A stretch of 64,000 nucleotides of DNA, taken from positions 62,001 through 126,000 of the forward strand of contig NZ_WUEK01000004.1 in NCBI RefSeq assembly GCF_009823805.1. Direction: 5' to 3'. This DNA comes from Nocardioides flavescens. Lineage in GTDB: Bacteria; Actinomycetota; Actinomycetes; Propionibacteriales; Nocardioidaceae. The notes under the pieces are model-generated. The model searched no databases. It had not been told where the DNA came from and saw nothing but the letters and a program-made list of their open reading frames with translations. Position numbers and translations under genes: made by a program. This document shows, piece after piece, positions 29,141 to 37,811 of the stretch. Numbering within the stretch: the first letter of the stretch is position 1; every line of letters starts with the position of its first letter.

Positions 29141-30331
29141 TCAGTCGGTGGCGGTGCTGTGCGCCGTCACGATGTCGTGGGAGGCGGCCCACTGCGACAG
29201 GTCGCGGCGGTCGATCGCCGCGGCCATCAGGTCGGGGAACAGGTCAGGCGTGCACGCGAACGCCGGCACCCCGATCTCGGCCAGCGCCGCGGCGTGCTCG
29301 GCGTCGTACGACGGCGCGCCGGAGTCGCTGAGGGCCAGGAGGGCGACCATGGTGGCGCCCGAGCCGACGATCTCGGCGGAGCGGCGTAGCATCTCCTCGG
29401 CGATGCCGCCCTCGTAGAGGTCGCTGATCAGCACGAAGATCGTCTCGGCCGGGGTGGCGATCAGGCCCTGACAGTAGGCGATGGCCCGGTTGATGTCGGT
29501 GCCGCCGCCGAGCTGCACCCCGAAGAGCACGTCGACCGGGTCGGTCATCTCCGCGGTGAGGTCGACGACCTCGGTGTCGAAGACGACCAGGCTCGTGGCC
29601 ACCGAGCGCAGCGAGGCGAGGACGGCGCCGAAGACGCTGGAGTAGACGATCGACTCGGCCATCGAGCCCGACTGGTCGATGCAGAGCACCACGTGGCGCT
29701 GCACCCGGGTCGTGCGGCGGGCGTGGCCGACGAGGCGCTCGGGGATGACGGTGCGGTGCTCGGGCAGGTAGTGCTCGAGGTTGGCGGCGATCGTGCGGCC
29801 CCAGTCGATGTCGCTGGGTCTCGGACGGCGGGTGCGGGCGGCGCGGTCGAGGGCGCCCGTGACGGCCTGGACGGTCTCGGCGCGCAGCCGCTCCTCGAGC
29901 TGGTCGGTGACCGTGCGCACGACGGCACGCGCCGTCGCGCGGCTCCGCTCGGGGATCACCCGGTTGAGGCCGACGAGGGTCGAGACCAGACCGACGTCGG
30001 GCTGCACGGCCTCCATCAGCTCGGGCTCGAGCAGCAGCTCGTGCAGCCCGAGGCGCTGCATCGCGTCGGCCTGCATGACCTGCACGACCGAGGACGGGAA
30101 GTAGGTGCGGATGTCGCCGAGCCAGCGCGCTACCCGCGGCGCGGAGCGCCCCGACCCCGACCCGCGCCGGGCGTCGTAGAGCTCGCTCAGCGCCTGGTCG
30201 CGCTGGACGTCGTCGCCGGAGAGCTCGACGTCCGTGCCGTCGGCCTCCTCGCCGCCGAGCACGAGCCGCCAGCGGGTCAGCCGGTCGCGGGGGGCCTCGG
30301 GGGTGGCCCCGGGGGTGGTCTCGCCGCTCAC
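29141..30331 (-). CDS. VWA domain protein of the MoxR-DUF5682 operon
   Basis: 396 residues. The C-terminal half is a von Willebrand A domain with complete MIDAS: D219-x-S221-x-S223 (CIDQSGSM), Thr in GGGTDIN, Asp in LISDLYEGG. The N-terminal ~200 residues are helical and unassigned. VWA proteins of this type act as metal-dependent adaptors or substrates for MoxR AAA chaperones. It is the last gene of the operon; its GTG overlaps the DUF5682 stop by 4 bases. A frame extending upstream to 31336 lies antisense-like within DUF5682 and was cut off. Confidence 0.85.
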   Translation of the reverse strand: MSGETTPGATPEAPRDRLTRWRLVLGGEEADGTDVELSGDDVQRDQALSELYDARRGSGSGRSAPRVARWLGDIRTYFPSSVVQVMQADAMQRLGLHELLLEPELMEAVQPDVGLVSTLVGLNRVIPERSRATARAVVRTVTDQLEERLRAETVQAVTGALDRAARTRRPRPSDIDWGRTIAANLEHYLPEHRTVIPERLVGHARRTTRVQRHVVLCIDQSGSMAESIVYSSVFGAVLASLRSVATSLVVFDTEVVDLTAEMTDPVDVLFGVQLGGGTDINRAIAYCQGLIATPAETIFVLISDLYEGGIAEEMLRRSAEIVGSGATMVALLALSDSGAPSYDAEHAAALAEIGVPAFACTPDLFPDLMAAAIDRRDLSQWAASHDIVTAHSTATD

Positions 30332-32613
30332 CGGCTGCTCCCGACCGGGCCGAGGCCGAGCAGCTCGGCGACCCGGCTCACGACGGGTGCGGCGCGTTCC
30401 CACAGCTCGTCGTCGGTGGGGCCGCCCTCGCTCCCGTCGTACGACGGCCCGGAGGTGTCGCGGTGCTGCAGACGCGTGCCGATCTGGCGCCGCTCGGCGG
30501 GCTGGTAGCGCGCGAAGGTGCGGCGCAGCAGCGGCACCAGGTCGTCGAAGGTCTCCTCGGCGACGCCGCTGACCCAGTCGTCCACGATGCCGAGCAGGGC
30601 GGGGTCGTGCAGCAGGAGGACGGCGTCGCCGTCGAGGAAGCCGTCGAGCCACGCGGCCCCGGCCAGGGCGGACGAGCCGACCGAGAGCCGCTGGCTCAGC
30701 CGCTCGGCGATCGCGCTCGTGTCGAGGACGCCGCCGTCGAGCAGGATGCGGTGGACCCGTCCCGACACGAGACCGTGCACCTGGCGGTCCGACGCCACGG
30801 CGAGCAGGGCGGCGCGCCACACGGCCGGCGGGCCGTCGCCGGCGACCAGGCTGACGCCACGCTGGGCGGCGTCGACCGCGTCCCGCATCCGGGCCGCCGC
30901 GTCGTCGTCGAGGGAGGCGCAGCCGGGCCGCAGGTCGACCGAGGCGCGGGCCACGACGGTGTCGAGCACCTCGGCGACCAGCGTGGTGTCGGCCTCGCGG
31001 ACGTCGCCGTAGCGGCGGGTGCGGGCCAGCGGCTCGATGGCCAGGAGCAGCGAGACGACGTCGGCCTGCGTCGCGGTGCGGGCGGCGAGCGCGCGGACGA
31101 CGTCGTCGAGGGCGTCGGGGAGCTCGCAGATCAGGCACTGCTCGACCAGGGCGGCGAGGGCGTCGAGGTCGGCCTGCGCGGAGCGTTCGGCGACCAGCGA
31201 GCTCGCGGCGCCGACCACGGTGGTGCCGTGCAGGCCGGCCTCGACGAGCGAGACGGCGTACTCCGGGTGCCACTGCAGCGTCCAGGCCTCCTTGAAGGTG
31301 CCGGTGGTGCGACCGGCGTCCGCGGGCTGGCCCCACGGCACACCGAGGAGACGCAACCGGTGCAGCAGCACGGAGCGTTCGCGCTGGCTCGGCTTGCGCA
31401 GGTCGAGCACGAGCGTCGTCTCCGTCGCCGAGGGGCGCATGCGCAGCGCGCGCTGGGTGCGGTCGACGTCGCGAGCGAGCGGCACCATCGGCGTCCCGGC
31501 CGGGACCCGCCCGAGCGACTCACCGACCGTGATGCGCCGGTGGATCAGCCCGAGCGGCAGGGGCGAGCCCTCGCAGAGGACCGCCTCGGTGGCGTCGTCG
31601 AGCTCGGGCAGCCCGACCGACGGCCGGCCGCGGACCGTGGCGAGCGCCTCGGCGAGCCGGGCGGCCTCGACGACGGTCGCGGGCGCGGCGGGCAGCCCCT
31701 CCTCGCGCAGCGCCCGCGCGACCCGGGTGAGCCAGCGCGAGACCACCTCGTCGTCCTGGTTGCGCGACCAGGAGACGAACAGGTGCTGGTACCACCCCGG
31801 GGCCGTCACGCCCGCGCCGTAGCCGCTGGCCACGGCCAGCCGGTCGGCGGTCCACGGCGCCCACGTCACCGCGACCTTGGTGCGCGGCAGCCGGGTCAGC
31901 AGGCGGGTGTCGTGGGCGGCGGCAGGCCAGGCGGCGGGGTCGAGCGCCGGGGCGTGGTAGGCCCCGCACACCACCGCGATGCGCTCCCGGCCCTCCTTGA
32001 CCGCCGCGCGCAGCACCCGTCGCATGGCGGCCTCGCGGCGCTGGTTCTCCGGGTCGCGGTCGCCCCACCCGTCGGCCGCGCGTACGGCGGACATCGCCTC
32101 GCGGATCGCGGCGAACCGCGCCAGGGCGGAGCTCGCCCGCTGCTCGACAGCGTCCTCCCACCAGCGCTCCGGGTCGTCGTAGCCCGCGACGCGGGCGAGC
32201 GTGCCGATCGCGTCGGGAGGACCGTGCTCGGCGTCGCCCGTGTGCTCGACGTCCTCGGAGTCGTCGGGCGACGCAGGGGTCTCAGCGAGCGCGTGCACCG
32301 CCGGCAGGTCGGCGAACCGCACCGCCACCCCGCGCCGCAGCGCCCAGCGCATCGCGACCCACTCGGGGGAGAACTCCGCGAGCGGGTAGAACGACGCGCG
32401 CCGCGGAGCGTCGACGGCGTAGACCAGCCCCGCCACCGGAGGCACCAGGTCGCGGCGACCGCCGAGCTCGAGCAGCCCGTCGAGCTCGGGCGGGCCCTCG
32501 ATGACGACCAGGTCGGGGTCGAGCTCGTCGAGCGCCTCGGCGACCGAGCGCGCCGAGCCCGGGCCGTGGTGGCGCACGCCCAGCACCTCGACCAGCGCGC
32601 CGACGGATGCCAC
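30328..32613 (-). CDS. DUF5682 family protein with TIKI/TraB-like N-terminal domain
   Basis: 761 residues, soluble. The opening VLGVRHHGPGSARSVAEAL (10-28), then VVIEGPPE (36-43) and VVCGAYH (214-220) place the N-terminal ~230 residues in the EreA/ChaN/TraB-TIKI superfamily pattern of His and Glu motifs; this assignment is mine from motif spacing. The remaining ~500 residues are helical repeats without a clear domain. DUF5682 is named from its constant association with MoxR and VWA genes. The GTG at 32613 lies 5 bases after the MoxR stop; its own stop overlaps the VWA gene. Confidence 0.8.
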   Translation of the reverse strand: MASVGALVEVLGVRHHGPGSARSVAEALDELDPDLVVIEGPPELDGLLELGGRRDLVPPVAGLVYAVDAPRRASFYPLAEFSPEWVAMRWALRRGVAVRFADLPAVHALAETPASPDDSEDVEHTGDAEHGPPDAIGTLARVAGYDDPERWWEDAVEQRASSALARFAAIREAMSAVRAADGWGDRDPENQRREAAMRRVLRAAVKEGRERIAVVCGAYHAPALDPAAWPAAAHDTRLLTRLPRTKVAVTWAPWTADRLAVASGYGAGVTAPGWYQHLFVSWSRNQDDEVVSRWLTRVARALREEGLPAAPATVVEAARLAEALATVRGRPSVGLPELDDATEAVLCEGSPLPLGLIHRRITVGESLGRVPAGTPMVPLARDVDRTQRALRMRPSATETTLVLDLRKPSQRERSVLLHRLRLLGVPWGQPADAGRTTGTFKEAWTLQWHPEYAVSLVEAGLHGTTVVGAASSLVAERSAQADLDALAALVEQCLICELPDALDDVVRALAARTATQADVVSLLLAIEPLARTRRYGDVREADTTLVAEVLDTVVARASVDLRPGCASLDDDAAARMRDAVDAAQRGVSLVAGDGPPAVWRAALLAVASDRQVHGLVSGRVHRILLDGGVLDTSAIAERLSQRLSVGSSALAGAAWLDGFLDGDAVLLLHDPALLGIVDDWVSGVAEETFDDLVPLLRRTFARYQPAERRQIGTRLQHRDTSGPSYDGSEGGPTDDELWERAAPVVSRVAELLGLGPVGSSR

Positions 32614-32618
32614 CCGGG

Positions 32619-33701
32619 TCAGCCCAGCTCGCGGCAGGCGCGGTAGAGGTCGGCCCACTCGGGCCGGTCCTTGACGACGGTCTCGAGGTATTCCTGCCAC
32701 ACGATCCGGTCCTGCACCGGGTCCTTCACGACCGCGCCGGTGAGCGAGGCCGCGACGTCGTCGGCGCGGAGCACGCCGTCGCCGAAGTGGGCGGCGAGCG
32801 CGACCCCGTTGGTCATCACCGAGATGGCCTCGGCCGTCGACAGCGTCGCGCTGGGCGACTTGATCGTCGTACGCCGGTCGAGGGTCGTGCCCGAGCGCAG
32901 CTCGCGGAAGATCGTCACGACCCGCTCGATCTGCGAGAGCGCCTCGATCTCCGCGGGCAGCTCCAGGGAGCGGCCGGTCGCCGAGACGCGGCTGTGGACG
33001 ATCTCGACCTCCTGCTCCAGCGTGTCGGGCAGCGGCAGCACCACGGTGTTGAACCGGCGGCGCAGCGCGGAAGACAGCTCGTTGACGCCCTTGTCGCGGT
33101 TGTTGGCGGTCGCGATGACGTTGAACCCCTGCTGGGCCTGCACCTCGTCGTCGAGCTCGGGCACGCCCATCGCCTTCTCGGACAGGATCGAGATGAGCGC
33201 GTCCTGGACGTCGGCCGGGATGCGGGTGAGCTCTTCGATCCGTGCGATCGAGCCGCGCTCCATGGCCCGCATCACCGGGCTCGGCACCACGGCGTCGCGG
33301 GAGGGTCCCTCGGCGAGCAGACGGGCGTAGTTCCAGCCGTAGCGCAGCGACTCCTCCGGCGTGCCGGCCGTGCCCTGGACGACCAGGGTGGAGTCACCGC
33401 TGATCGCCGCGGCGAGGTGCTCGCTCACCCAGGTCTTGGCCGTGCCCGGCACCCCCAGCAGCAGCAGCGCCCGGTCGGTGGCCAGCGAGGCGACCGCGAT
33501 CTCGACGAGCCGCCGCGAGCCGACGTACTTGGCCGAGATCGTCGTGCCGTCGTCGAGCTCGCCGCCGAGGAGGTACGTCGCGACCGCCCACGGGGAGAGC
33601 CGCCACCGGGGCGGACGCGGTCGGTCGTCGACGGCGGCCAGGGCGGCGAGCTCGTCGGCGCAGGCCTCCTCGGCATGGGCGCGCAGCGGTGTGGCGGTCA
33701 C
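32619..33701 (-). CDS. MoxR-type AAA ATPase
   Basis: 360 residues. Walker A is GVPGTAKT (83-90). The Walker B position reads SIARIEEL (151-158), with Glu where most MoxR proteins have Asp-Glu. Sensor 1 is ATANN (198-202) and the arginine finger lies in SSALRRRF (210-217). The fold and the helix-2 insert (ALISILSEKAMGVPELDDE) are MoxR/RavA-like. MoxR ATPases remodel or activate VWA-bound partners. The GTG at 33701 overlaps the DUF5691 stop by 4 bases, and the DUF5682 gene starts 5 bases after its stop. Confidence 0.9.
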   Translation of the reverse strand: MTATPLRAHAEEACADELAALAAVDDRPRPPRWRLSPWAVATYLLGGELDDGTTISAKYVGSRRLVEIAVASLATDRALLLLGVPGTAKTWVSEHLAAAISGDSTLVVQGTAGTPEESLRYGWNYARLLAEGPSRDAVVPSPVMRAMERGSIARIEELTRIPADVQDALISILSEKAMGVPELDDEVQAQQGFNVIATANNRDKGVNELSSALRRRFNTVVLPLPDTLEQEVEIVHSRVSATGRSLELPAEIEALSQIERVVTIFRELRSGTTLDRRTTIKSPSATLSTAEAISVMTNGVALAAHFGDGVLRADDVAASLTGAVVKDPVQDRIVWQEYLETVVKDRPEWADLYRACRELG

Positions 33702-35191
33702 GAGAAGGCCTCCGTGATGTCGGGGACGAGGGTGAGGTAGGACAGCACGGGCGCGATCCGGCGCCGCTGCTCGGGGGCGAGCCGCTCGCCCCACGCCCGC
33801 AGCTCGCCGCGCACGTCGGGGTGCAGGCCGCGGGCCAGCTGCTCGGCCAGCGAGGCCGCCGCCAGGCTCGTGCGCTCGTGGTCTGGATCGCCGGTGAGCC
33901 GGCGGGAGACGGCGCGGCTGGTCGCGGGGTCCCAGGGGGTGGCCAGGTGGCCGAGCAGGGCGGGGAGCTCGTGGAGCTGGGCGCGCGCCACGCGCGGGGC
34001 GACGAGCGGGGCGACCTCGCCGGGTGGGAGCAGGGCCAGCAGCCGGGGCGCCCAGGTGTCGGCCAGCACGGCGGCCGCCCAGCGGGCGTCGCGCCGCAGC
34101 ACCACCGTGTCGACGAGCAGGCTGCGCACCCGATCGTCGCGCAGCATCCGCCAGGTGCCGGCGGGGTCGGTGCCGCTCACCTCGGTCCAGACGTCGAGGG
34201 GAGCCGCCCGGATGATCGTGGCCAGCCAGTGGTCGCGCTGCGAGCCGCCGGCCCGGGGCGCGCCGAGCCCGTCGCGCACCCCGGCGGGGTCCGGCTCGAG
34301 CGGCAGCTCGACCTGCAGGGTGCGGCGCACGCGCCCGCTCGTGCTCAGGAGGCCGCGCAGCCGGGCCGCCATCCGATCACCGCGGGCGGAGGTCGGGAGC
34401 CGGTCGAGCAGCCCCAGGGCGGTCTCGCGCACCTTGGCGGACCGGTCGTCCAGTGCCCGCTCGAGCAGCGCCACGTCGTCGGGACCGAGCCCGCGGCGCA
34501 GGGTCGCCAGCAGGGTCGCCCGCGCCGCCGCGGGGTCGGTGGACCAGGTCGACTCGAGGAGCTCCCGCGCCGTCTCCGGATCGCTCGCACGAAGGGCGAG
34601 CAGGGCGAGCTCGCGCTCGTCGGTGGTCATCAGGCCCCACCGGGCCGGGTCGACGTCGACCGGCGCGGCGTCGGCGTCCATCCACGCCCAGGCCGGGTTG
34701 GCGGCGGCGAGCCAGCGCCCCCGGGCGTCGCCGACCCGCGCCACGAGGGGGCGCAGCGAGGCGTCGCGGGTGGCGAGGGCGAGCAGGTCGGGCAGGAGGT
34801 GGTGCGGCGCCCGCGCGCCCCGCTCGTCGGCGGTGCGCAGCCAGTGGGTCAGCAGCACCGTGGTCAGGCGGGGACCGGCGGGCGGCTGGTGCAGGAGCAG
34901 GTCGACCAGCTGGACGGCCCGGTCGGGAGCGACCGGTCGGTGGTCGGGGCCGGCGGGGCCCGAGGCCGCGTCACCCGGGCGCGGTGGCGCGCACCGGCGC
35001 ACGGCCGCGACCAGGGCGGCCGCGTCGAGCAGGGCCGTCTCGCGGTCGGCTGTGGCGAGCAGGGACCCGAGGCGGTCCGGCGGAGCGGGTGCCGGCCGGC
35101 GGGCGGTGCCGACGAGCGCGGCGGCCCGCAGCTCGGCCCACCAGGACGAGGTCGAGGGCGCCGAGGGGAGCGAGGGAGAGGGGCTGCTCAC
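33698..35191 (-). CDS. DUF5691 family protein
   Basis: 497 residues, soluble, strongly helical. The beginning SSWWAELRAAALVGTARR and later helical pairs (LERALDDRSAKVRETALGLL) resemble HEAT/ARM-type repeats; DUF5691 is the family seen with SWIM and MoxR genes. Such alpha-solenoids usually bind other proteins. No catalytic motif is visible. The GTG at 35191 overlaps the SWIM gene stop, and its own stop overlaps the MoxR start, so the expression of three genes is tightly coupled. A longer upstream frame runs through the SWIM gene on the same strand and was rejected. Confidence 0.8.
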   Translation of the reverse strand: MSSPSPSLPSAPSTSSWWAELRAAALVGTARRPAPAPPDRLGSLLATADRETALLDAAALVAAVRRCAPPRPGDAASGPAGPDHRPVAPDRAVQLVDLLLHQPPAGPRLTTVLLTHWLRTADERGARAPHHLLPDLLALATRDASLRPLVARVGDARGRWLAAANPAWAWMDADAAPVDVDPARWGLMTTDERELALLALRASDPETARELLESTWSTDPAAARATLLATLRRGLGPDDVALLERALDDRSAKVRETALGLLDRLPTSARGDRMAARLRGLLSTSGRVRRTLQVELPLEPDPAGVRDGLGAPRAGGSQRDHWLATIIRAAPLDVWTEVSGTDPAGTWRMLRDDRVRSLLVDTVVLRRDARWAAAVLADTWAPRLLALLPPGEVAPLVAPRVARAQLHELPALLGHLATPWDPATSRAVSRRLTGDPDHERTSLAAASLAEQLARGLHPDVRGELRAWGERLAPEQRRRIAPVLSYLTLVPDITEAFS

Positions 35192-36486
35192 GCGGTCACC
35201 AGTCCCCGGTCGCCCAGCACGCTCAGCAGCCGGAACCCGCCGCTCTCCAGCTCGCCCACCAGGCTGGTCAGGCCACCGCCGGTGAGGGCGAGCGCGGTCC
35301 ACAGCTCGTCGCCGTCGAGCAGCGGCACGGCGAGCCCGTCGGCGTCCACGACGCTCGCGGCCTCCCGACCCGCGGCCGGGCGCAGGGCGGCCCGCACGAC
35401 GACCGGCACCCGCACCGTCCACGGGTTGTCGGCCCACGCCCGCACCAGCGCGGCGGAGGCGGTGGTGAGCGAGACGGGGGCCGGCGGGGTGCCGGGGTCG
35501 GGGGAGACCTCGGGGTCGTCGACGACCAGGGCCCGGCGCGGCGCGCTGCCGGGGTAGAGCCCGAGGGTCGCCGTCAGTCGGGAGCCGGCAAGGTGGGCGA
35601 GGGGCAGCGGTGCCCCGCCGGCGGCGAAGTCGAGCAGCTGGACGACGTGCCCGGTGGCCTCGCCGTGCAGCCAGGTGCGCTGCTGGTGCAGCCGGCCGTC
35701 CTCGGTGCGGTGAGCGCCCAGGACGAGCCAGGTGTCGTCGACGGTCTCGCCGGCGCGCACCTCGCCGGTCGGGACGGGCCAGCCGAGGTAGGCGCGCACG
35801 TCGGCCCGGGTGCGCTCGTCGAGGGCGTCCCAGGCCGACCAGGCGCGCGACACCGACCACCAGGTGCCGAGCTCGGTGAGCAGGTGGTCGGCCCAGTCGT
35901 CGCGGCGGCTGACCTCCGAGCCCATCGCGCGCAGCCGCTCGGCCAGGCCGGGGAGCTGGGCGTCGACCAGGCGCGCGGCGGCGGTGTCCCACCAGCCCCA
36001 CGGCTGCCGACGGGCCTGGGCGGTCCCGGCGCGCACCAGGTCGCCCAGCCACAGGTCGAAGTCGACGAGCCCCGCCGACATCACCTCGCGGCGCTCGGCC
36101 TGTCGCCTCGCCCGGGTCTCGGGGTCGACCGGCGCCCGCGTGGCCGCGCGGCGCTCGTCGCGGCGTGCCGCCCACTCCTGCACCTCGTCGACCGGCGCTG
36201 AGACCTCGGTGATCTCGCCCGAGCCCTGCACCCAGCGCAGCAGCAGCGCGAGCGCGTGCTTGCAGGGGAACTTCCGGCTCGGGCAGCTGCACCGGTACGA
36301 CGGACCGCTGAGGTCGATGCTGACCTGGTAGGGCGTGCGGCCCGAGCCCTGGCACTTGCCCCACACCAGGGTCTCGGTGCTGCCGGTCTCCGACCACGGC
36401 CCCGGTGTCGCGAGCCGCCGGGCCGCGGCGAGCGAGGCGGCGTCTGGAGCGGCCTTCTCGACCGAGGCGACGTTCCAGCGGGGCAT
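35188..36486 (-). CDS. SWIM zinc-finger protein
   Basis: 432 residues. The SWIM motif CxCxnCxH is at 66-77 (CSCPSRKFPCKH). SWIM fingers bind DNA or protein. The rest is helical, with tryptophan-rich stretches (QPWGWWDTAAARLV; LLTELGTWWSVSRAW). It is the first gene of the five-gene operon SWIM, DUF5691, MoxR, DUF5682, VWA. The ATG at 36486 is the only start that keeps the N-terminal WNVASVEKAAPD segment common in this family. A regulatory or targeting role for the ATPase complex is inference. Confidence 0.88.
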   Translation of the reverse strand: MPRWNVASVEKAAPDAASLAAARRLATPGPWSETGSTETLVWGKCQGSGRTPYQVSIDLSGPSYRCSCPSRKFPCKHALALLLRWVQGSGEITEVSAPVDEVQEWAARRDERRAATRAPVDPETRARRQAERREVMSAGLVDFDLWLGDLVRAGTAQARRQPWGWWDTAAARLVDAQLPGLAERLRAMGSEVSRRDDWADHLLTELGTWWSVSRAWSAWDALDERTRADVRAYLGWPVPTGEVRAGETVDDTWLVLGAHRTEDGRLHQQRTWLHGEATGHVVQLLDFAAGGAPLPLAHLAGSRLTATLGLYPGSAPRRALVVDDPEVSPDPGTPPAPVSLTTASAALVRAWADNPWTVRVPVVVRAALRPAAGREAASVVDADGLAVPLLDGDELWTALALTGGGLTSLVGELESGGFRLLSVLGDRGLVTA

Positions 36487-36534
36487 GGTCCGCCCATCAT
36501 GGCCGACCCCGCCGACAGCGGCTCCCGGCTCCGC

Positions 36535-36690
36535 TCAGTCCGCGGTGCCCGGCTCCGGGTCGGGGTCGCTCGCCGGCTCGGAGCCGGGCTCGAGCTGGGT
36601 GGGATCAGGCTCCTCGCCGAACGGCGTCGGCGGCTCGGAGTCCTGGTCGTGCTCGGGCTGCTGGCCGGGGTCGTCCGGGGTGGTGGTCAC
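36535..36690 (-). CDS. Small acidic proline-rich protein
   Basis: 51 residues, starting with GTG at 36690 and ending TGA at 36535-36537. The sequence (TTTPDDPGQQPEHDQDSEP, then PFGEEPDPTQLEPG) is rich in Pro, Asp and Glu, with no Cys and no membrane segment; it should be unstructured. GAGGGG lies just before the GTG. It sits between the zinc-ribbon gene and the SWIM gene on the same strand. Third-codon positions are overwhelmingly G or C, as in its neighbours, which supports translation. Function unknown. Confidence 0.6.
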   Translation of the reverse strand: MTTTPDDPGQQPEHDQDSEPPTPFGEEPDPTQLEPGSEPASDPDPEPGTAD

Positions 36691-36729
36691 GCCCCTCGGG
36701 TAACCGGTGCCCGGCGTACGACACCGGTC

Positions 36730-36921
36730 TCAGGCGCCGCCGTCGCGGTGCGAGGGGCAGTCGGGGTTCGTGCACACCCGCGCGTCGACGGTCGGGTCGG
36801 CGGTGCCGATCACGCCGTCGGTCGGGCCCACCGGGGCATCGGTGGGGGCCTCATCGACCTCGCGCGGCTCGAGGCGGACGGGCGATCCGCAGACGGCACA
36901 GGGCCTCACGTCGTCGTACAC
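36730..36921 (-). CDS. Small zinc-ribbon-like protein
   Basis: About 63 residues from a GTG at 36921. CAVCG near the N-terminus and CTNPDCPSH near the C-terminus form two Cys pairs, as in a zinc ribbon. The middle is acidic and Pro/Thr-rich. The frame is open further upstream to the end of the SDR gene, but no good start codon exists there, so the start is uncertain. It lies 32 bases after the SDR stop on the same strand. Function unknown; a nucleic-acid or protein-binding role is possible. Confidence 0.6.
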   Translation of the reverse strand: MYDDVRPCAVCGSPVRLEPREVDEAPTDAPVGPTDGVIGTADPTVDARVCTNPDCPSHRDGGA

Positions 36922-36953
36922 GGAGGCGGGGTACCCGTCGGCGACGGTCCGGA

Positions 36954-37748
36954 TCAGGGCAGGATCGCGTCGACGTACCCGCCGTCGACGCGCACGGCCC
37001 CGCCGGTGGTCGCCGAGGCGAGGGGCGAGCTGAGATAGGCCACCATGTGGGCGATCTCCTCGGGCTCGATGAGCCGCTGGAGCAGCGACTGCGGGCGGTG
37101 CTCGCGCATGAAGGCACGCTGCGCCTCGTCCCACGGCAGTTCGTCACCGACCAGGCTGTGCACGAACTCCTCGACCCCGCCGGTGTGCGTCGGCCCGGCG
37201 ATGACGGAGTTGACCGTGACCCCGGTGCCGGCGGCCGCCTTCGCGAAGCCGCGGGAGACGGCGAGCAGGGCCGTCTTGGACATCCCGTAGTGGATCATCT
37301 CGGCCGGCACCACCACGGCCGAGTCGCTCGCCACGAACAGCACCCGGCCCCACCCCTGCGCGGTCATCCGCGGCAGCAGCGCGCGGGTCAGGCGCACCCC
37401 GGCCAGCACGTTGACCTCGAAGAAGCGGCGCCACTCCTCGTCGGTGATCTCGAGCGGCGGGCGCGACTCGAAGATGCCGAGATTGTTGACCAGCACGTCG
37501 ACGTCGGGGAGGGCGGCGAGCGCTGCGTCGGCGCCCCCCTCCGTGGCGACGTCGGCCACGACCTCGGCCAGCTCGGCGTCGGGCAGGTCGGCGCGGAGCT
37601 CGGCCACGGCGCGGCCGACCGACTCCACCGACCGTCCGTTGACGCCGACGCGCGCGCCTGCCCCGGCGAGGTCACGGGCGATCGCGAGCCCGATGCCCTG
37701 GGTGGAGCCCGTGACGAGGGCGGTCCTGCCGGTGAGGTCGATGCGCAT
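36954..37748 (-). CDS. Short-chain dehydrogenase/reductase (SDR)
   Basis: 264 residues, classical SDR. The cofactor motif TGSTQGIG is near residues 14-21, NNLG near 90, the catalytic Tyr-Lys pair is in HYGMSKTAL, with Ser in VASDS. The end GGAVRVDGGYVDAILP is typical. NADP(H) or NAD(H) use cannot be fixed; the substrate is unknown. The ATG at 37748 is divergent from the cysteine-desulfurase-like gene, 63 bases apart, so the two may share a promoter region. The frame continuing upstream to 39071 is antisense to that gene and was removed. Confidence 0.85.
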   Translation of the reverse strand: MRIDLTGRTALVTGSTQGIGLAIARDLAGAGARVGVNGRSVESVGRAVAELRADLPDAELAEVVADVATEGGADAALAALPDVDVLVNNLGIFESRPPLEITDEEWRRFFEVNVLAGVRLTRALLPRMTAQGWGRVLFVASDSAVVVPAEMIHYGMSKTALLAVSRGFAKAAAGTGVTVNSVIAGPTHTGGVEEFVHSLVGDELPWDEAQRAFMREHRPQSLLQRLIEPEEIAHMVAYLSSPLASATTGGAVRVDGGYVDAILP

Positions 37749-37811
37749 GCTCCGACCGTAGGCCCGGGCGCGCCGGCCGCGGCACCCCCGCTGGTGGCTA
37801 CGCTCGCCGAC

